Shown: one piece after another, positions 25,197 through 33,925 of the stretch
How the letters are laid out: every line of letters begins with the position of its first letter
How positions within the stretch are numbered: the first letter of the stretch is position 1
NCBI RefSeq assembly: GCF_000007205.1
Contig: NC_005043.1
Location: 310,001-374,000, forward strand
Source: Chlamydia pneumoniae TW-183
GTDB lineage: Bacteria; Chlamydiota; Chlamydiia; Chlamydiales; Chlamydiaceae
Direction: 5' to 3'
DNA length: 64,000 nucleotides
The notes under the pieces: model-generated
Told to the model about the DNA's origin: nothing
Seen by the model: the letters and a program-made list of their open reading frames with translations, nothing else
Database searches by the model: none
Program-made: the position numbers and the translations under genes

Positions 25197-27569
25197 ATGC
25201 TCATCATGCGAAATAAAGTTATCTTGCAAATATCTATTCTAGCGTTAATCCAAACCCCTTTAACTTTATTTTCTACTGAAAAAGTTAAAGAAGGCCATGT
25301 GGTGGTAGACTCTATCACAATCATAACGGAAGGAGAAAATGCTTCAAATAAACATCCCTTACCCAAATTAAAGACCAGAAGTGGGGCTCTTTTTTCTCAA
25401 TTAGATTTTGATGAAGACTTGAGAATTCTAGCTAAAGAATACGACTCTGTTGAGCCTAAAGTAGAATTTTCTGAAGGGAAAACTAACATAGCCCTTCACC
25501 TAATAGCTAAACCCTCAATTCGAAATATTCATATCTCAGGAAATCAAGTCGTTCCTGAACATAAAATTCTTAAAACCCTACAAATTTACCGTAATGATCT
25601 CTTTGAACGAGAAAAATTTCTTAAGGGTCTTGATGATCTAAGAACGTATTATCTCAAGCGAGGATATTTCGCATCCAGTGTAGACTACAGTCTGGAACAC
25701 AATCAAGAAAAAGGTCACATCGATGTTTTAATTAAAATCAATGAAGGTCCTTGCGGGAAAATTAAACAGCTTACGTTCTCAGGAATCTCTCGATCAGAAA
25801 AATCAGATATCCAAGAATTTATTCAAACCAAGCAGCACTCTACAACTACAAGTTGGTTTACTGGATCTGGACTCTATCACCCAGATATTGTTGAACAAGA
25901 TAGCTTGGCAATTACGAATTACCTACATAATAACGGGTACGCTGATGCTATAGTCAACTCTCACTATGACCTTGACGACAAAGGGAATATTCTTCTTTAC
26001 ATGGATATTGATCGAGGGTCGCGATATACCTTAGGACACGTCCATATCCAAGGGTTTGAGGTTTTGCCAAAACGCCTTATAGAAAAGCAATCCCAAGTCG
26101 GCCCCAATGATCTTTATTGCCCCGATAAAATATGGGATGGGGCTCATAAGATCAAACAAACTTATGCAAAGTATGGCTACATCAATACCAATGTAGACGT
26201 TCTCTTCATCCCTCACGCAACCCGCCCTATTTATGATGTAACTTATGAGGTAAGTGAAGGGTCTCCTTATAAAGTTGGGTTAATTAAAATTACTGGGAAT
26301 ACCCATACAAAATCTGACGTTATTTTACACGAAACCAGTCTCTTCCCAGGAGATACATTCAATCGCTTAAAGCTAGAAGATACTGAGCAACGTTTAAGAA
26401 ATACAGGCTACTTCCAAAGCGTTAGTGTCTATACAGTTCGTTCTCAACTTGATCCTATGGGCAATGCGGATCAATACCGAGATATTTTTGTAGAAGTCAA
26501 AGAAACAACAACAGGAAACTTAGGCTTATTCTTAGGATTTAGTTCTCTTGACAATCTTTTTGGAGGAATTGAACTATCTGAAAGTAATTTTGATCTATTT
26601 GGAGCTAGAAATATATTTTCTAAAGGTTTTCGTTGTCTAAGAGGCGGTGGAGAACATCTATTCTTAAAAGCCAACTTCGGGGACAAAGTCACAGACTATA
26701 CTTTGAAGTGGACTAAACCTCATTTTCTAAACACTCCTTGGATTTTAGGAATTGAATTAGATAAATCAATTAACAGAGCATTATCTAAAGATTATGCTGT
26801 CCAAACCTATGGCGGGAACGTCAGCACAACGTATATCTTGAACGAACACCTGAAATACGGTCTATTTTATCGAGGAAGTCAAACGAGTTTACATGAAAAA
26901 CGTAAGTTCCTCCTAGGGCCAAATATAGACAGCAATAAAGGATTTGTCTCTGCTGCAGGTGTCAACTTGAATTACGATTCTGTAGATAGTCCTAGAACTC
27001 CAACTACAGGGATTCGCGGGGGGGTGACTTTTGAGGTTTCTGGTTTGGGAGGAACTTATCATTTTACAAAACTCTCTTTAAACAGCTCTATCTATAGAAA
27101 ACTTACGCGTAAAGGTATTTTGAAAATCAAAGGGGAAGCTCAATTTATTAAACCCTATAGCAATACTACAGCTGAAGGAGTTCCTGTCAGTGAGCGCTTC
27201 TTCCTAGGTGGAGAGACTACAGTTCGGGGATATAAATCCTTTATTATCGGTCCAAAATACTCTGCTACAGAACCTCAGGGAGGACTCTCTTCGCTCCTTA
27301 TTTCAGAAGAGTTTCAATACCCTCTCATCAGACAACCTAATATTAGTGCCTTTGTATTCTTAGACTCAGGTTTTGTCGGTTTACAAGAGTATAAGATTTC
27401 GTTAAAAGATCTACGTAGTAGTGCTGGATTTGGTCTGCGCTTCGATGTAATGAATAATGTTCCTGTTATGTTAGGATTTGGTTGGCCCTTCCGTCCAACC
27501 GAGACTTTGAATGGAGAAAAAATTGATGTATCTCAGCGATTCTTCTTTGCTTTAGGGGGCATGTTCTAA
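25197..27569 (+). CDS. bamA: Outer-membrane assembly factor BamA (Omp85/YaeT)
   Basis: Folds and inserts beta-barrel proteins into the outer membrane. About 790 aa. It has an N-terminal signal peptide with hydrophobic core VILQISILALIQTPLTLFS, then five POTRA-like repeats (about residues 40-430; for example NIHISGNQVVPEHKIL, KVGLIKITGNTHTKSDVI), and a C-terminal barrel ending in Phe (ALGGMF). The barrel includes the conserved ERFFLGGETTVRGY (VRGF/Y motif). The longest frame begins with TTG at 25191, but AGGGAAG (25180-25186) is better spaced for the ATG at 25197; the ATG at 25206 is a third choice. It heads a unit with skp and lpxD. Confidence 0.95.
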   Translation: MLIMRNKVILQISILALIQTPLTLFSTEKVKEGHVVVDSITIITEGENASNKHPLPKLKTRSGALFSQLDFDEDLRILAKEYDSVEPKVEFSEGKTNIALHLIAKPSIRNIHISGNQVVPEHKILKTLQIYRNDLFEREKFLKGLDDLRTYYLKRGYFASSVDYSLEHNQEKGHIDVLIKINEGPCGKIKQLTFSGISRSEKSDIQEFIQTKQHSTTTSWFTGSGLYHPDIVEQDSLAITNYLHNNGYADAIVNSHYDLDDKGNILLYMDIDRGSRYTLGHVHIQGFEVLPKRLIEKQSQVGPNDLYCPDKIWDGAHKIKQTYAKYGYINTNVDVLFIPHATRPIYDVTYEVSEGSPYKVGLIKITGNTHTKSDVILHETSLFPGDTFNRLKLEDTEQRLRNTGYFQSVSVYTVRSQLDPMGNADQYRDIFVEVKETTTGNLGLFLGFSSLDNLFGGIELSESNFDLFGARNIFSKGFRCLRGGGEHLFLKANFGDKVTDYTLKWTKPHFLNTPWILGIELDKSINRALSKDYAVQTYGGNVSTTYILNEHLKYGLFYRGSQTSLHEKRKFLLGPNIDSNKGFVSAAGVNLNYDSVDSPRTPTTGIRGGVTFEVSGLGGTYHFTKLSLNSSIYRKLTRKGILKIKGEAQFIKPYSNTTAEGVPVSERFFLGGETTVRGYKSFIIGPKYSATEPQGGLSSLLISEEFQYPLIRQPNISAFVFLDSGFVGLQEYKISLKDLRSSAGFGLRFDVMNNVPVMLGFGWPFRPTETLNGEKIDVSQRFFFALGGMF

Positions 27570-27663
27570 GATATAAATTAAGGACTTATCGAAGGAAATC
27601 TTTGTTGTTTTCAGAAAAGGCTTTTGGTACCCTTTTTCTATACCCAAGTTAGTACAGGTAATT

Positions 27664-28179
27664 ATGAAAAAATTATTATTTTCTACATTTCTTCTTGTTT
27701 TAGGATCAACAAGCGCAGCTCATGCAAATTTAGGCTATGTTAATTTAAAGCGATGTCTTGAAGAATCCGATCTAGGTAAAAAGGAAACTGAAGAATTGGA
27801 AGCTATGAAACAGCAGTTTGTAAAAAATGCTGAGAAAATAGAAGAAGAACTCACTTCTATTTATAATAAGTTGCAAGATGAAGATTACATGGAAAGCCTA
27901 TCGGATTCTGCCTCTGAAGAGTTGCGAAAGAAATTCGAAGATCTTTCAGGAGAGTACAATGCGTACCAGTCTCAGTACTATCAATCTATCAATCAAAGTA
28001 ATGTAAAACGCATTCAAAAACTCATTCAAGAAGTAAAAATAGCTGCAGAATCAGTGCGGTCCAAAGAAAAACTAGAAGCTATCCTTAATGAAGAAGCTGT
28101 CTTAGCAATAGCACCTGGGACTGATAAAACAACCGAAATTATTGCTATTCTTAACGAATCTTTCAAAAAACAAAACTAG
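27664..28179 (+). CDS. skp: Periplasmic chaperone Skp/OmpH
   Basis: Holdase chaperone for unfolded outer-membrane proteins on their way to BamA. 171 aa, with a classic signal peptide and likely cleavage after AHA at residue 21. The mature protein starts NLGYVNLKRCLEESDLGKKETEELE, the OmpH family start, followed by a long charged coiled coil with few prolines and a C-terminal helix. It is 94 bases after bamA and 21 before lpxD, the common bamA-skp-lpxD order. Confidence 0.9.
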   Translation: MKKLLFSTFLLVLGSTSAAHANLGYVNLKRCLEESDLGKKETEELEAMKQQFVKNAEKIEEELTSIYNKLQDEDYMESLSDSASEELRKKFEDLSGEYNAYQSQYYQSINQSNVKRIQKLIQEVKIAAESVRSKEKLEAILNEEAVLAIAPGTDKTTEIIAILNESFKKQN

Positions 28180-28200
28180 TCCAAGTTTAAGGAGTTTTCT

Positions 28201-29283
28201 ATGTCCGAAGCACCAGTCTACACTCTTAAACAGTTAGCTGAGCTACTACAAGTCGAAGTTCAAGGAAATATAGAAACTCCTATTTCAGGTGTTGAAGATA
28301 TTAGTCAGGCGCAACCTCACCATATTGCTTTTTTAGATAATGAGAAATACTCTAGCTTTCTAAAAAACACCAAAGCTGGTGCTATTATTTTATCTAGATC
28401 TCAGGCAATGCAACATGCCCACCTAAAGAAAAACTTTCTTATTACCAATGAATCCCCTTCTCTAACATTTCAAAAGTGCATAGAGTTGTTTATTGAACCC
28501 GTAACATCAGGGTTTCCTGGTATTCATCCTACTGCAGTGATTCATCCTACTGCACGTATTGAGAAAAATGTAACCATAGAACCTTACGTTGTCATTAGTC
28601 AACATGCCCATATCGGCTCTGACACATACATCGGAGCTGGAAGTGTCATTGGAGCTCACAGCGTTCTAGGTGCTAACTGTCTGATTCACCCTAAGGTGGT
28701 GATTCGAGAAAGAGTCCTCATGGGAAACCGTGTAGTTGTTCAACCTGGAGCTGTTTTAGGATCCTGTGGTTTTGGTTATATTACAAATGCTTTTGGTCAT
28801 CACAAACCTTTAAAGCATCTAGGCTATGTGATTGTAGGTGATGATGTAGAAATCGGAGCCAACACTACGATAGATCGTGGTCGATTCAAGAACACCGTGA
28901 TCCATGAAGGAACTAAAATAGATAACCAAGTACAAGTAGCTCATCACGTAGAAATTGGAAAGCATAGTATTATTGTTGCCCAAGCAGGCATTGCAGGTTC
29001 TACAAAAATTGGTGAACATGTCATCATTGGAGGGCAAACCGGAATTACTGGGCATATTTCTATTGCAGACCATGTGATCATGATTGCTCAAACTGGAGTC
29101 ACAAAATCTATCACCTCTCCAGGCATTTATGGAGGCGCTCCAGCACGACCTTATCAAGAAACACATCGGTTGATTGCTAAAATTCGGAACCTTCCTAAAA
29201 CTGAAGAAAGACTAAGTAAGTTAGAAAAACAAGTAAGAGATCTATCGACTCCCAGCCTTGCTGAGATTCCTTCAGAGATCTAA
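28201..29283 (+). CDS. lpxD: UDP-3-O-(3-hydroxyacyl)glucosamine N-acyltransferase LpxD
   Basis: Third step of lipid A synthesis: moves a 3-hydroxyacyl chain from ACP to the 2-amino group of UDP-3-O-acyl-glucosamine. 360 aa. It has an N-terminal uridine-binding domain, then a left-handed beta-helix of hexapeptide repeats (about residues 110-290, pattern [IV]GxxxxI), with the catalytic His within AHH (His248/His249), and a C-terminal helix. The Shine-Dalgarno TAAGGAG fits the ATG. It uses ACP from acpP in this window. Confidence 0.95.
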   Translation: MSEAPVYTLKQLAELLQVEVQGNIETPISGVEDISQAQPHHIAFLDNEKYSSFLKNTKAGAIILSRSQAMQHAHLKKNFLITNESPSLTFQKCIELFIEPVTSGFPGIHPTAVIHPTARIEKNVTIEPYVVISQHAHIGSDTYIGAGSVIGAHSVLGANCLIHPKVVIRERVLMGNRVVVQPGAVLGSCGFGYITNAFGHHKPLKHLGYVIVGDDVEIGANTTIDRGRFKNTVIHEGTKIDNQVQVAHHVEIGKHSIIVAQAGIAGSTKIGEHVIIGGQTGITGHISIADHVIMIAQTGVTKSITSPGIYGGAPARPYQETHRLIAKIRNLPKTEERLSKLEKQVRDLSTPSLAEIPSEI

Positions 29284-29331
29284 AATTCTATTTATTTTAT
29301 TAGTTTTGAAATCAAAAAAAAGACCAAATAA

Positions 29332-30372
29332 TTAAATATATAAAGAACGTACTCTTCTTTTTATCATGAGAATTTTCATGATATTTTTATTTAAAATTTC
29401 TGGGCTAATCTTCCCTGTCCGCAATAGTTGCATGACTATTTTCATTCCAAGATTGAATTCATCCAGATTAGAAAAGATAAAACATTCTCCGCCAGAGTTT
29501 AAAGCTTTTGCAGTGTGCTCTGTATTGGAAAGTATAGACGGGCTTATAAACTTCAATGAAGAAAAATCTACATGTAAAGCAAGGCCCCGAATTGTATTCG
29601 CTAAGCTATATCTCAACGCAATAGGACTCGATGAAACTGAAGGTAAAGTAGGCACATCATTATCATAAATACGTGCTTGAATATTTCCACTACGCTTGAG
29701 TCCTTGAATTAGTTTCACATAGTTTAATAAATCTATATCCACAATCTCTTTAAAAATTAAAGTGAAAGCAACTCCATGTTGCTTTAAAACATCCCCGAGC
29801 TCCTTGCCTAGCTCACTCATGCTCTGACAATTCAAAAGAGAGATATTCCTATAGGTTAAATAATAACGTAGACTATTTACAACGGTAGTTCCTAAAAGAA
29901 GCGGTAGGTCTAGCTTTTTATTCACAGTAACAACATGCTCACACTGTTGTTCGAATAATCCGCAACACAGTAAAACCCCTCCCAAACCTATAGAATCATT
30001 TAAATGACAAATTACTTCGGTAAATTCTACCCAGTCGCTACTACATCCGGGAGAATAAAAAAATAACTGAGCTATTTTTTTATCCATCGAAGTTAACATG
30101 GCAAACAATTCCTTAGTTTGCTCCAACTCTTCATTTTTGAATGGCAACCATTGAGTTTTTTTTAAGTAGTAGTTTTTAGAGTCCGTCTTACGATTCTGAA
30201 ATTCTTGAGCAGAAGCAACAATACGTTTTGTTATAGTTAAAAGCTTTTCCTCTAATTCTTCATGATCTCGAGATTTATCTTCACTAGGCTTATGATCAAA
30301 GTTTTTGATGACACCGTCTATCGAATCCACGTAAAACTGAGTGTGTCGATTAATTTTACGAGAAACGTCCAT
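29332..30372 (-). CDS. Chlamydial orphan protein; possible degenerate GH3/NagZ-like barrel
   Basis: 346 aa, no signal peptide or membrane helices. Annotated homologues are hypothetical (C. trachomatis CT244 recalled). I see the order of landmarks of a family 3 glycoside hydrolase N-domain: MDKKIAQLFF (96-105, cf. EKIGQLF), LGGVLL (130-135), DLPLLLGTT (155-163, where PLLIAxDxEGG is usual), LGKELGDVLKQHGV (188-201), YVKLIQGLKRSG (218-229), LNSGGECFIF (291-300, cf. AGADMIL) and ISPEILNKNIMKILMIK (322-338). The catalytic KHFPGHG is replaced by ARIYDND and the EGG motif is absent. If the relation is real it is a non-catalytic sugar- or peptidoglycan-binding derivative. It is a single gene between lpxD and pdhA, transcribed opposite both. 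Confidence 0.55.
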   Translation of the reverse strand: MDVSRKINRHTQFYVDSIDGVIKNFDHKPSEDKSRDHEELEEKLLTITKRIVASAQEFQNRKTDSKNYYLKKTQWLPFKNEELEQTKELFAMLTSMDKKIAQLFFYSPGCSSDWVEFTEVICHLNDSIGLGGVLLCCGLFEQQCEHVVTVNKKLDLPLLLGTTVVNSLRYYLTYRNISLLNCQSMSELGKELGDVLKQHGVAFTLIFKEIVDIDLLNYVKLIQGLKRSGNIQARIYDNDVPTLPSVSSSPIALRYSLANTIRGLALHVDFSSLKFISPSILSNTEHTAKALNSGGECFIFSNLDEFNLGMKIVMQLLRTGKISPEILNKNIMKILMIKRRVRSLYI

Positions 30373-30473
30373 GTGATGTAATCCTTTTTGTTCTCTTTAA
30401 ATTGCCACGAGAAACATATTAAAATTTTTTCGATTTTTTAAAAAAACTTAATTATTTTTTCTTCGGATAGCCC

Positions 30474-30502
30474 TTGTCTTTTGAAACCTAGGCTCCTATA
30501 AT
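30474..30502 (+). promoter_or_regulatory. Near-consensus promoter of pdhA-pdhB-pdhC
   Basis: TTGTCT (30474-30479), exactly 17 bases, TATAAT (30497-30502). Initiation near 30509 leaves a leader of about 38 bases before the pdhA ATG at 30547. It is the best housekeeping-type promoter in the window. Confidence 0.68.
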
Positions 30503-30546
30503 GAGATCAAAAACCGCTCCCGAAGCGTCTCCCTTATAAAAAAGTT

Positions 30547-31575
30547 ATGGATAGTTCAGCACCTTATAATATAGCTTCTCAGGGCACAGAGAAATCCACA
30601 GTAGAAAGGATCTTAGACCTTTACGGGCCCGCTTCCTGTATTAAATTTTTAAAACAGATGGTTCTGATTCGTGAATTCGAAGCCCGAGGAGAAGAAGCCT
30701 ATCTAGAAGGGCTAGTGGGTGGATTTTACCACTCTTACGCTGGCCAAGAAGCTGTAGCAACTGCTGCAATCGCAAACACAGGACTAGATCCCTGGGTGTT
30801 CTCTTCATACCGCTGCCACGCACTTGCGATTCTTCTCAACATTCCCCTTCAAGAAATTGCTGCTGAACTTTTAGGGAAAGAAACTGGATGCGCTTTAGGT
30901 CGTGGAGGATCCATGCATATGTGTGGGCCTAATTTCCCTGGAGGATTTGGTATTGTCGGAGGACAAATTCCCCTCGCAGCTGGAGCCGCATTTACCATCA
31001 AATATCAAGAACAAAAAAATAGAGTTTCTCTATGCTTTATCGGAGATGGTGCGGTAGCTCAAGGTGTATTCCATGAAACTCTGAACTTTGTTTCTCTTCA
31101 CCAACTCCCTCTAATGCTTATTATTGAAAATAACGGCTGGAGTATGGGAACGTCATTAAATCGTGCTGTTGCAAAACAGCCCATAGCAGAGTCTCAAGGA
31201 AGTTCCTACGATATCCGTGCAGTCACAGTCAATGGTTTTGATCTATTTAACTCTCTTTTAGGATTTAGAGAGGCTTATCGCTATATGGTTGATACCGAAT
31301 CTCCGGTTTTAGTTGAGTGTCTCTGCTCCCGATTTCGAGGGCATTCTATATCAGATCCTAATTTATATAGATCGAAAGAAGAAATGCAGTGTTTATTTAA
31401 AAAAGATCCTATTGTCCTAGCTAAAGATTGGCTAATTCGATTAGAGGTTCTGACTGAAGAGGAATTTCAAAATATACGCCAAGAATGCAAAACTGCTGTT
31501 TTAGAAGCGTTCTCTAACGCAAAACTCTCATCAGATCCATCCGTCACCACATTAGAGGAAGGAGTCTATGCCTAA
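30547..31575 (+). CDS. pdhA: Pyruvate dehydrogenase E1 component, alpha subunit
   Basis: Thiamine-diphosphate enzyme subunit that decarboxylates pyruvate and acetylates the E2 lipoyl group. 342 aa, E1-alpha of the heterotetrameric type. The ThDP/Mg motif GDGA(166-169)...NN(195-196) has standard spacing. Conserved FYHSYAGQEA, YRCHA and GRGGSMHM are present, and the phosphorylation-loop-like YRSKEE follows RGHSISDPNLYR. Its end overlaps pdhB by eight bases. First gene of pdhABC behind a strong promoter. Confidence 0.95.
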   Translation: MDSSAPYNIASQGTEKSTVERILDLYGPASCIKFLKQMVLIREFEARGEEAYLEGLVGGFYHSYAGQEAVATAAIANTGLDPWVFSSYRCHALAILLNIPLQEIAAELLGKETGCALGRGGSMHMCGPNFPGGFGIVGGQIPLAAGAAFTIKYQEQKNRVSLCFIGDGAVAQGVFHETLNFVSLHQLPLMLIIENNGWSMGTSLNRAVAKQPIAESQGSSYDIRAVTVNGFDLFNSLLGFREAYRYMVDTESPVLVECLCSRFRGHSISDPNLYRSKEEMQCLFKKDPIVLAKDWLIRLEVLTEEEFQNIRQECKTAVLEAFSNAKLSSDPSVTTLEEGVYA

Positions 31576-32554
31576 ACATAAAACATTAGAAATTCGAGAA
31601 GCTCTCCGAGAAGCAATTGACGAAGAGATGTCTCGCGATCCTAATGTCTGTATTCTTGGTGAAGAGGTTGGTGACTACAATGGTGCTTATAAAGTCACCA
31701 AAGGCTTATTAGATAAATGGGGCCCTAAGAGAGTCATTGATGCTCCTATTAGTGAAGCAGCCTTCTCTGGAATTGGAATAGGAGCCGCATTGTCAGGCCT
31801 GCGCCCTATTATAGAATTTATGAGCTGGAACTTTTCCTTTGTAGCCTTAGACCAAATCATTTCTCATGCAGCTAAGATGCATTTTATGACTGGAGGGAAG
31901 TTTTCCGTTCCTATAGTTTTTCGTGGCCCTAATGGTGCTGCAGCCCAGGTATCTTGCCAGCATTCTCATTGCGTTGAGTCGTTGTATGCTAATATTCCAG
32001 GTCTTATTATTATAGCCCCTTCGAACCCTTACGACGCTAAAGGCTTATTAAAATCAGCAATCAGAAATAATAACCCCGTTCTTTTTTTAGAAAACGAGCT
32101 AGAATATAACTTAAAAGGGGAAGTCCCCACCGAAGAATATCTCGTTCCTATTGGGAAAGCACATAGAGTTCAAGAAGGAAATGACCTTACAATTATTACT
32201 TATAGCCGTATGGTTTCCATTACAAAAGAAGCGTGTTCTCTAGCCAAAAAACGTTGGGGCTTGTCTATAGAAATTATTGATCTAAGAACGATCAAACCTT
32301 TAGACATATCAACAATTTTATCATCGGTACGAAAAACTTCACGCTGTATTGTAATTGAAGAGGGCCACTACTTCGCTGGGATTTCTTCTGAAATTATTGC
32401 CCTGATTACTGAGCATGTTTTTGATTCTCTTGATGCTCCCCCCTTAAGGGTATGCCAAAAAGAAACGCCTATGCCCTATAGTAAAATCTTAGAACAGGCC
32501 ACTTTGCCTAATGTTAACCGAATCTTAGATACCATTGAAAAAGTCATGAGGTAA
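31568..32554 (+). CDS. pdhB: Pyruvate dehydrogenase E1 component, beta subunit
   Basis: Partner of PdhA; its residues complete the ThDP site and bind E2. 328 aa. It has LGEEVGDYNGAYKVTKGL near residue 30 (the Glu that activates ThDP), PISEAAFSGIGIGAALSGLRPI, and the Rossmann-like C-terminal domain with IEEGHYFAGISSEI. The eight-base overlap with pdhA and the four-base gap before the pdhC start imply coupled translation and equal production of subunits. Confidence 0.95.
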   Translation: MPKHKTLEIREALREAIDEEMSRDPNVCILGEEVGDYNGAYKVTKGLLDKWGPKRVIDAPISEAAFSGIGIGAALSGLRPIIEFMSWNFSFVALDQIISHAAKMHFMTGGKFSVPIVFRGPNGAAAQVSCQHSHCVESLYANIPGLIIIAPSNPYDAKGLLKSAIRNNNPVLFLENELEYNLKGEVPTEEYLVPIGKAHRVQEGNDLTIITYSRMVSITKEACSLAKKRWGLSIEIIDLRTIKPLDISTILSSVRKTSRCIVIEEGHYFAGISSEIIALITEHVFDSLDAPPLRVCQKETPMPYSKILEQATLPNVNRILDTIEKVMR

Positions 32555-32558
32555 GTTT

Positions 32559-33848
32559 GTGATCTCCTTATTGAAAATGCCAAAGCTTTCTCCAACTATG
32601 GAAGTGGGCACTATAGTGAAATGGCATAAAAAAAGTAATGATCAGGTCAGTTTTGGAGACGTCATTGTAGAGATCTCTACAGACAAAGCTATTTTAGAAC
32701 ATACAGCAAATGAAGATGGCTGGATTCGTGAAATCTTACGTCATGAAGGCGAGAAAATCGTTATAGGCACCCCTATTGCGGTACTCTCTACAGAAGCCAA
32801 CGAGCCCTTTAATCTAGAAGAACTTCTTCCTAAGACAGAACCTTCTAACCTTGAAGCATCTCCAAAAGGTTCTTCTGAAGAGGTCTCGCCTGCAACAACT
32901 CCACAAGCTGCCTCAGCAACATTCACAGCAGTAACTTTTAAGCCAGAGCCACCTCTCTCCTCGCCTTTAGTCTTCAAACACGTAGGCACTACGAATAATC
33001 TCTCTCCATTAGCTAGACAACTAGCAAAAGAGAAAAACATAGATGTCTCATCAATTCAAGGGAGTGGTCCTGGAGGACGTATAGTAAAAAAAGATTTAGA
33101 GAAAGCTCCTCCTAAAAGCATTGCTGGTTTTGGCTATCCTGAGTCTCCCGAAGTGCCTCCAGGTTCCTATCATGAGGAGAATCTCTCTCCGATTCGGGAA
33201 GTGATTGCTGCACGCCTACAAGCTGCTAAGATCTCTATTCCTCACTTCTATGTAAGGCAGCAGGTCTACGCCTCACCTCTCCTTAATCTGCTCAAAGAAC
33301 TTCAAGCTCAGGGAATCAAACTCTCTATTAACGATTGCATTGTACGTGCCTGTGCTCTGGCGCTCAAAGAGTTCCCTTCTATCAATTCAGGATTTAACAG
33401 TGTCGATAATAAAATCGTCCGTTTTGATACTATCGATATCTCGATAGCTGTGGCCATTCCAGATGGAATTATTACGCCAATTATACGCTGCGCAGACCGT
33501 AAAAATCTCGGCATGATTTCAGCAGAAATTAAGAGCTTAGCGTTAAAAGCAAGAAATCAATCTCTTCAAGACACTGAATACAAAGGAGGGTCCTTCTGTG
33601 TCTCTAACTTAGGAATGACAGGAATCACTGAATTTACAGCGATTGTCAATCCTCCTCAAGCGGCGATTCTTGCCGTAGGAAGTGTTACAGAACAAGCTCT
33701 TGTTCTTGACGGAGAAATTACTATAGGATCTACCTGCAATCTTACCCTATCTGTAGATCATAGAGTGATTGATGGTTATCCTGCTGCGATGTTTATGAAA
33801 CGATTACAAAAGATCTTAGAAGCTCCGGCTGTCCTACTATTAAACTAG
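32559..33848 (+). CDS. pdhC: Pyruvate dehydrogenase E2, dihydrolipoamide acetyltransferase
   Basis: Core of the pyruvate dehydrogenase complex, moving acetyl from lipoamide to CoA. 429 aa. It has one N-terminal lipoyl domain with Lys43 in STDKAILE, an Ala/Pro/Ser-rich linker, a peripheral-subunit-binding domain (LSPLARQLAKEKNI...GSGPGGRIVKKDLE), a second linker, and the catalytic domain ending in HRVIDG with His401 and Asp405. The start is GTG at 32559; GAGG just upstream inside the pdhB end is the likely ribosome-binding site. No E3 gene follows, so dihydrolipoamide dehydrogenase must come from elsewhere. Confidence 0.95.
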   Translation: MISLLKMPKLSPTMEVGTIVKWHKKSNDQVSFGDVIVEISTDKAILEHTANEDGWIREILRHEGEKIVIGTPIAVLSTEANEPFNLEELLPKTEPSNLEASPKGSSEEVSPATTPQAASATFTAVTFKPEPPLSSPLVFKHVGTTNNLSPLARQLAKEKNIDVSSIQGSGPGGRIVKKDLEKAPPKSIAGFGYPESPEVPPGSYHEENLSPIREVIAARLQAAKISIPHFYVRQQVYASPLLNLLKELQAQGIKLSINDCIVRACALALKEFPSINSGFNSVDNKIVRFDTIDISIAVAIPDGIITPIIRCADRKNLGMISAEIKSLALKARNQSLQDTEYKGGSFCVSNLGMTGITEFTAIVNPPQAAILAVGSVTEQALVLDGEITIGSTCNLTLSVDHRVIDGYPAAMFMKRLQKILEAPAVLLLN

Positions 33849-33860
33849 CAATCTTTGAAC

Positions 33861-33903
33861 AAAAAGGACTCTTTCTATAGCTCCTTGGCTATGGAAAGAG
33901 TCC
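33861..33903 (-). terminator. Strong hairpin terminator between convergent pdhC and glgP
   Basis: A 16-pair stem (33866-33881 with 33888-33903, one T-G pair) closes a six-base loop TCCTTG. On the minus strand it is followed by TTTTT (33865-33861), a standard intrinsic terminator for glgP. On the plus strand no T-run follows, but the hairpin lies 18 bases after the pdhC stop and probably also marks that transcript's end. Confidence 0.8.
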
Positions 33904-33925
33904 CTGATTCCATCCTGTCTATTTC

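Noticed and set aside
28819..29166. 115-codon minus-strand ORF opposite lpxD
   Set aside because: Mirror of hexapeptide-repeat codons; lpxD is certain.
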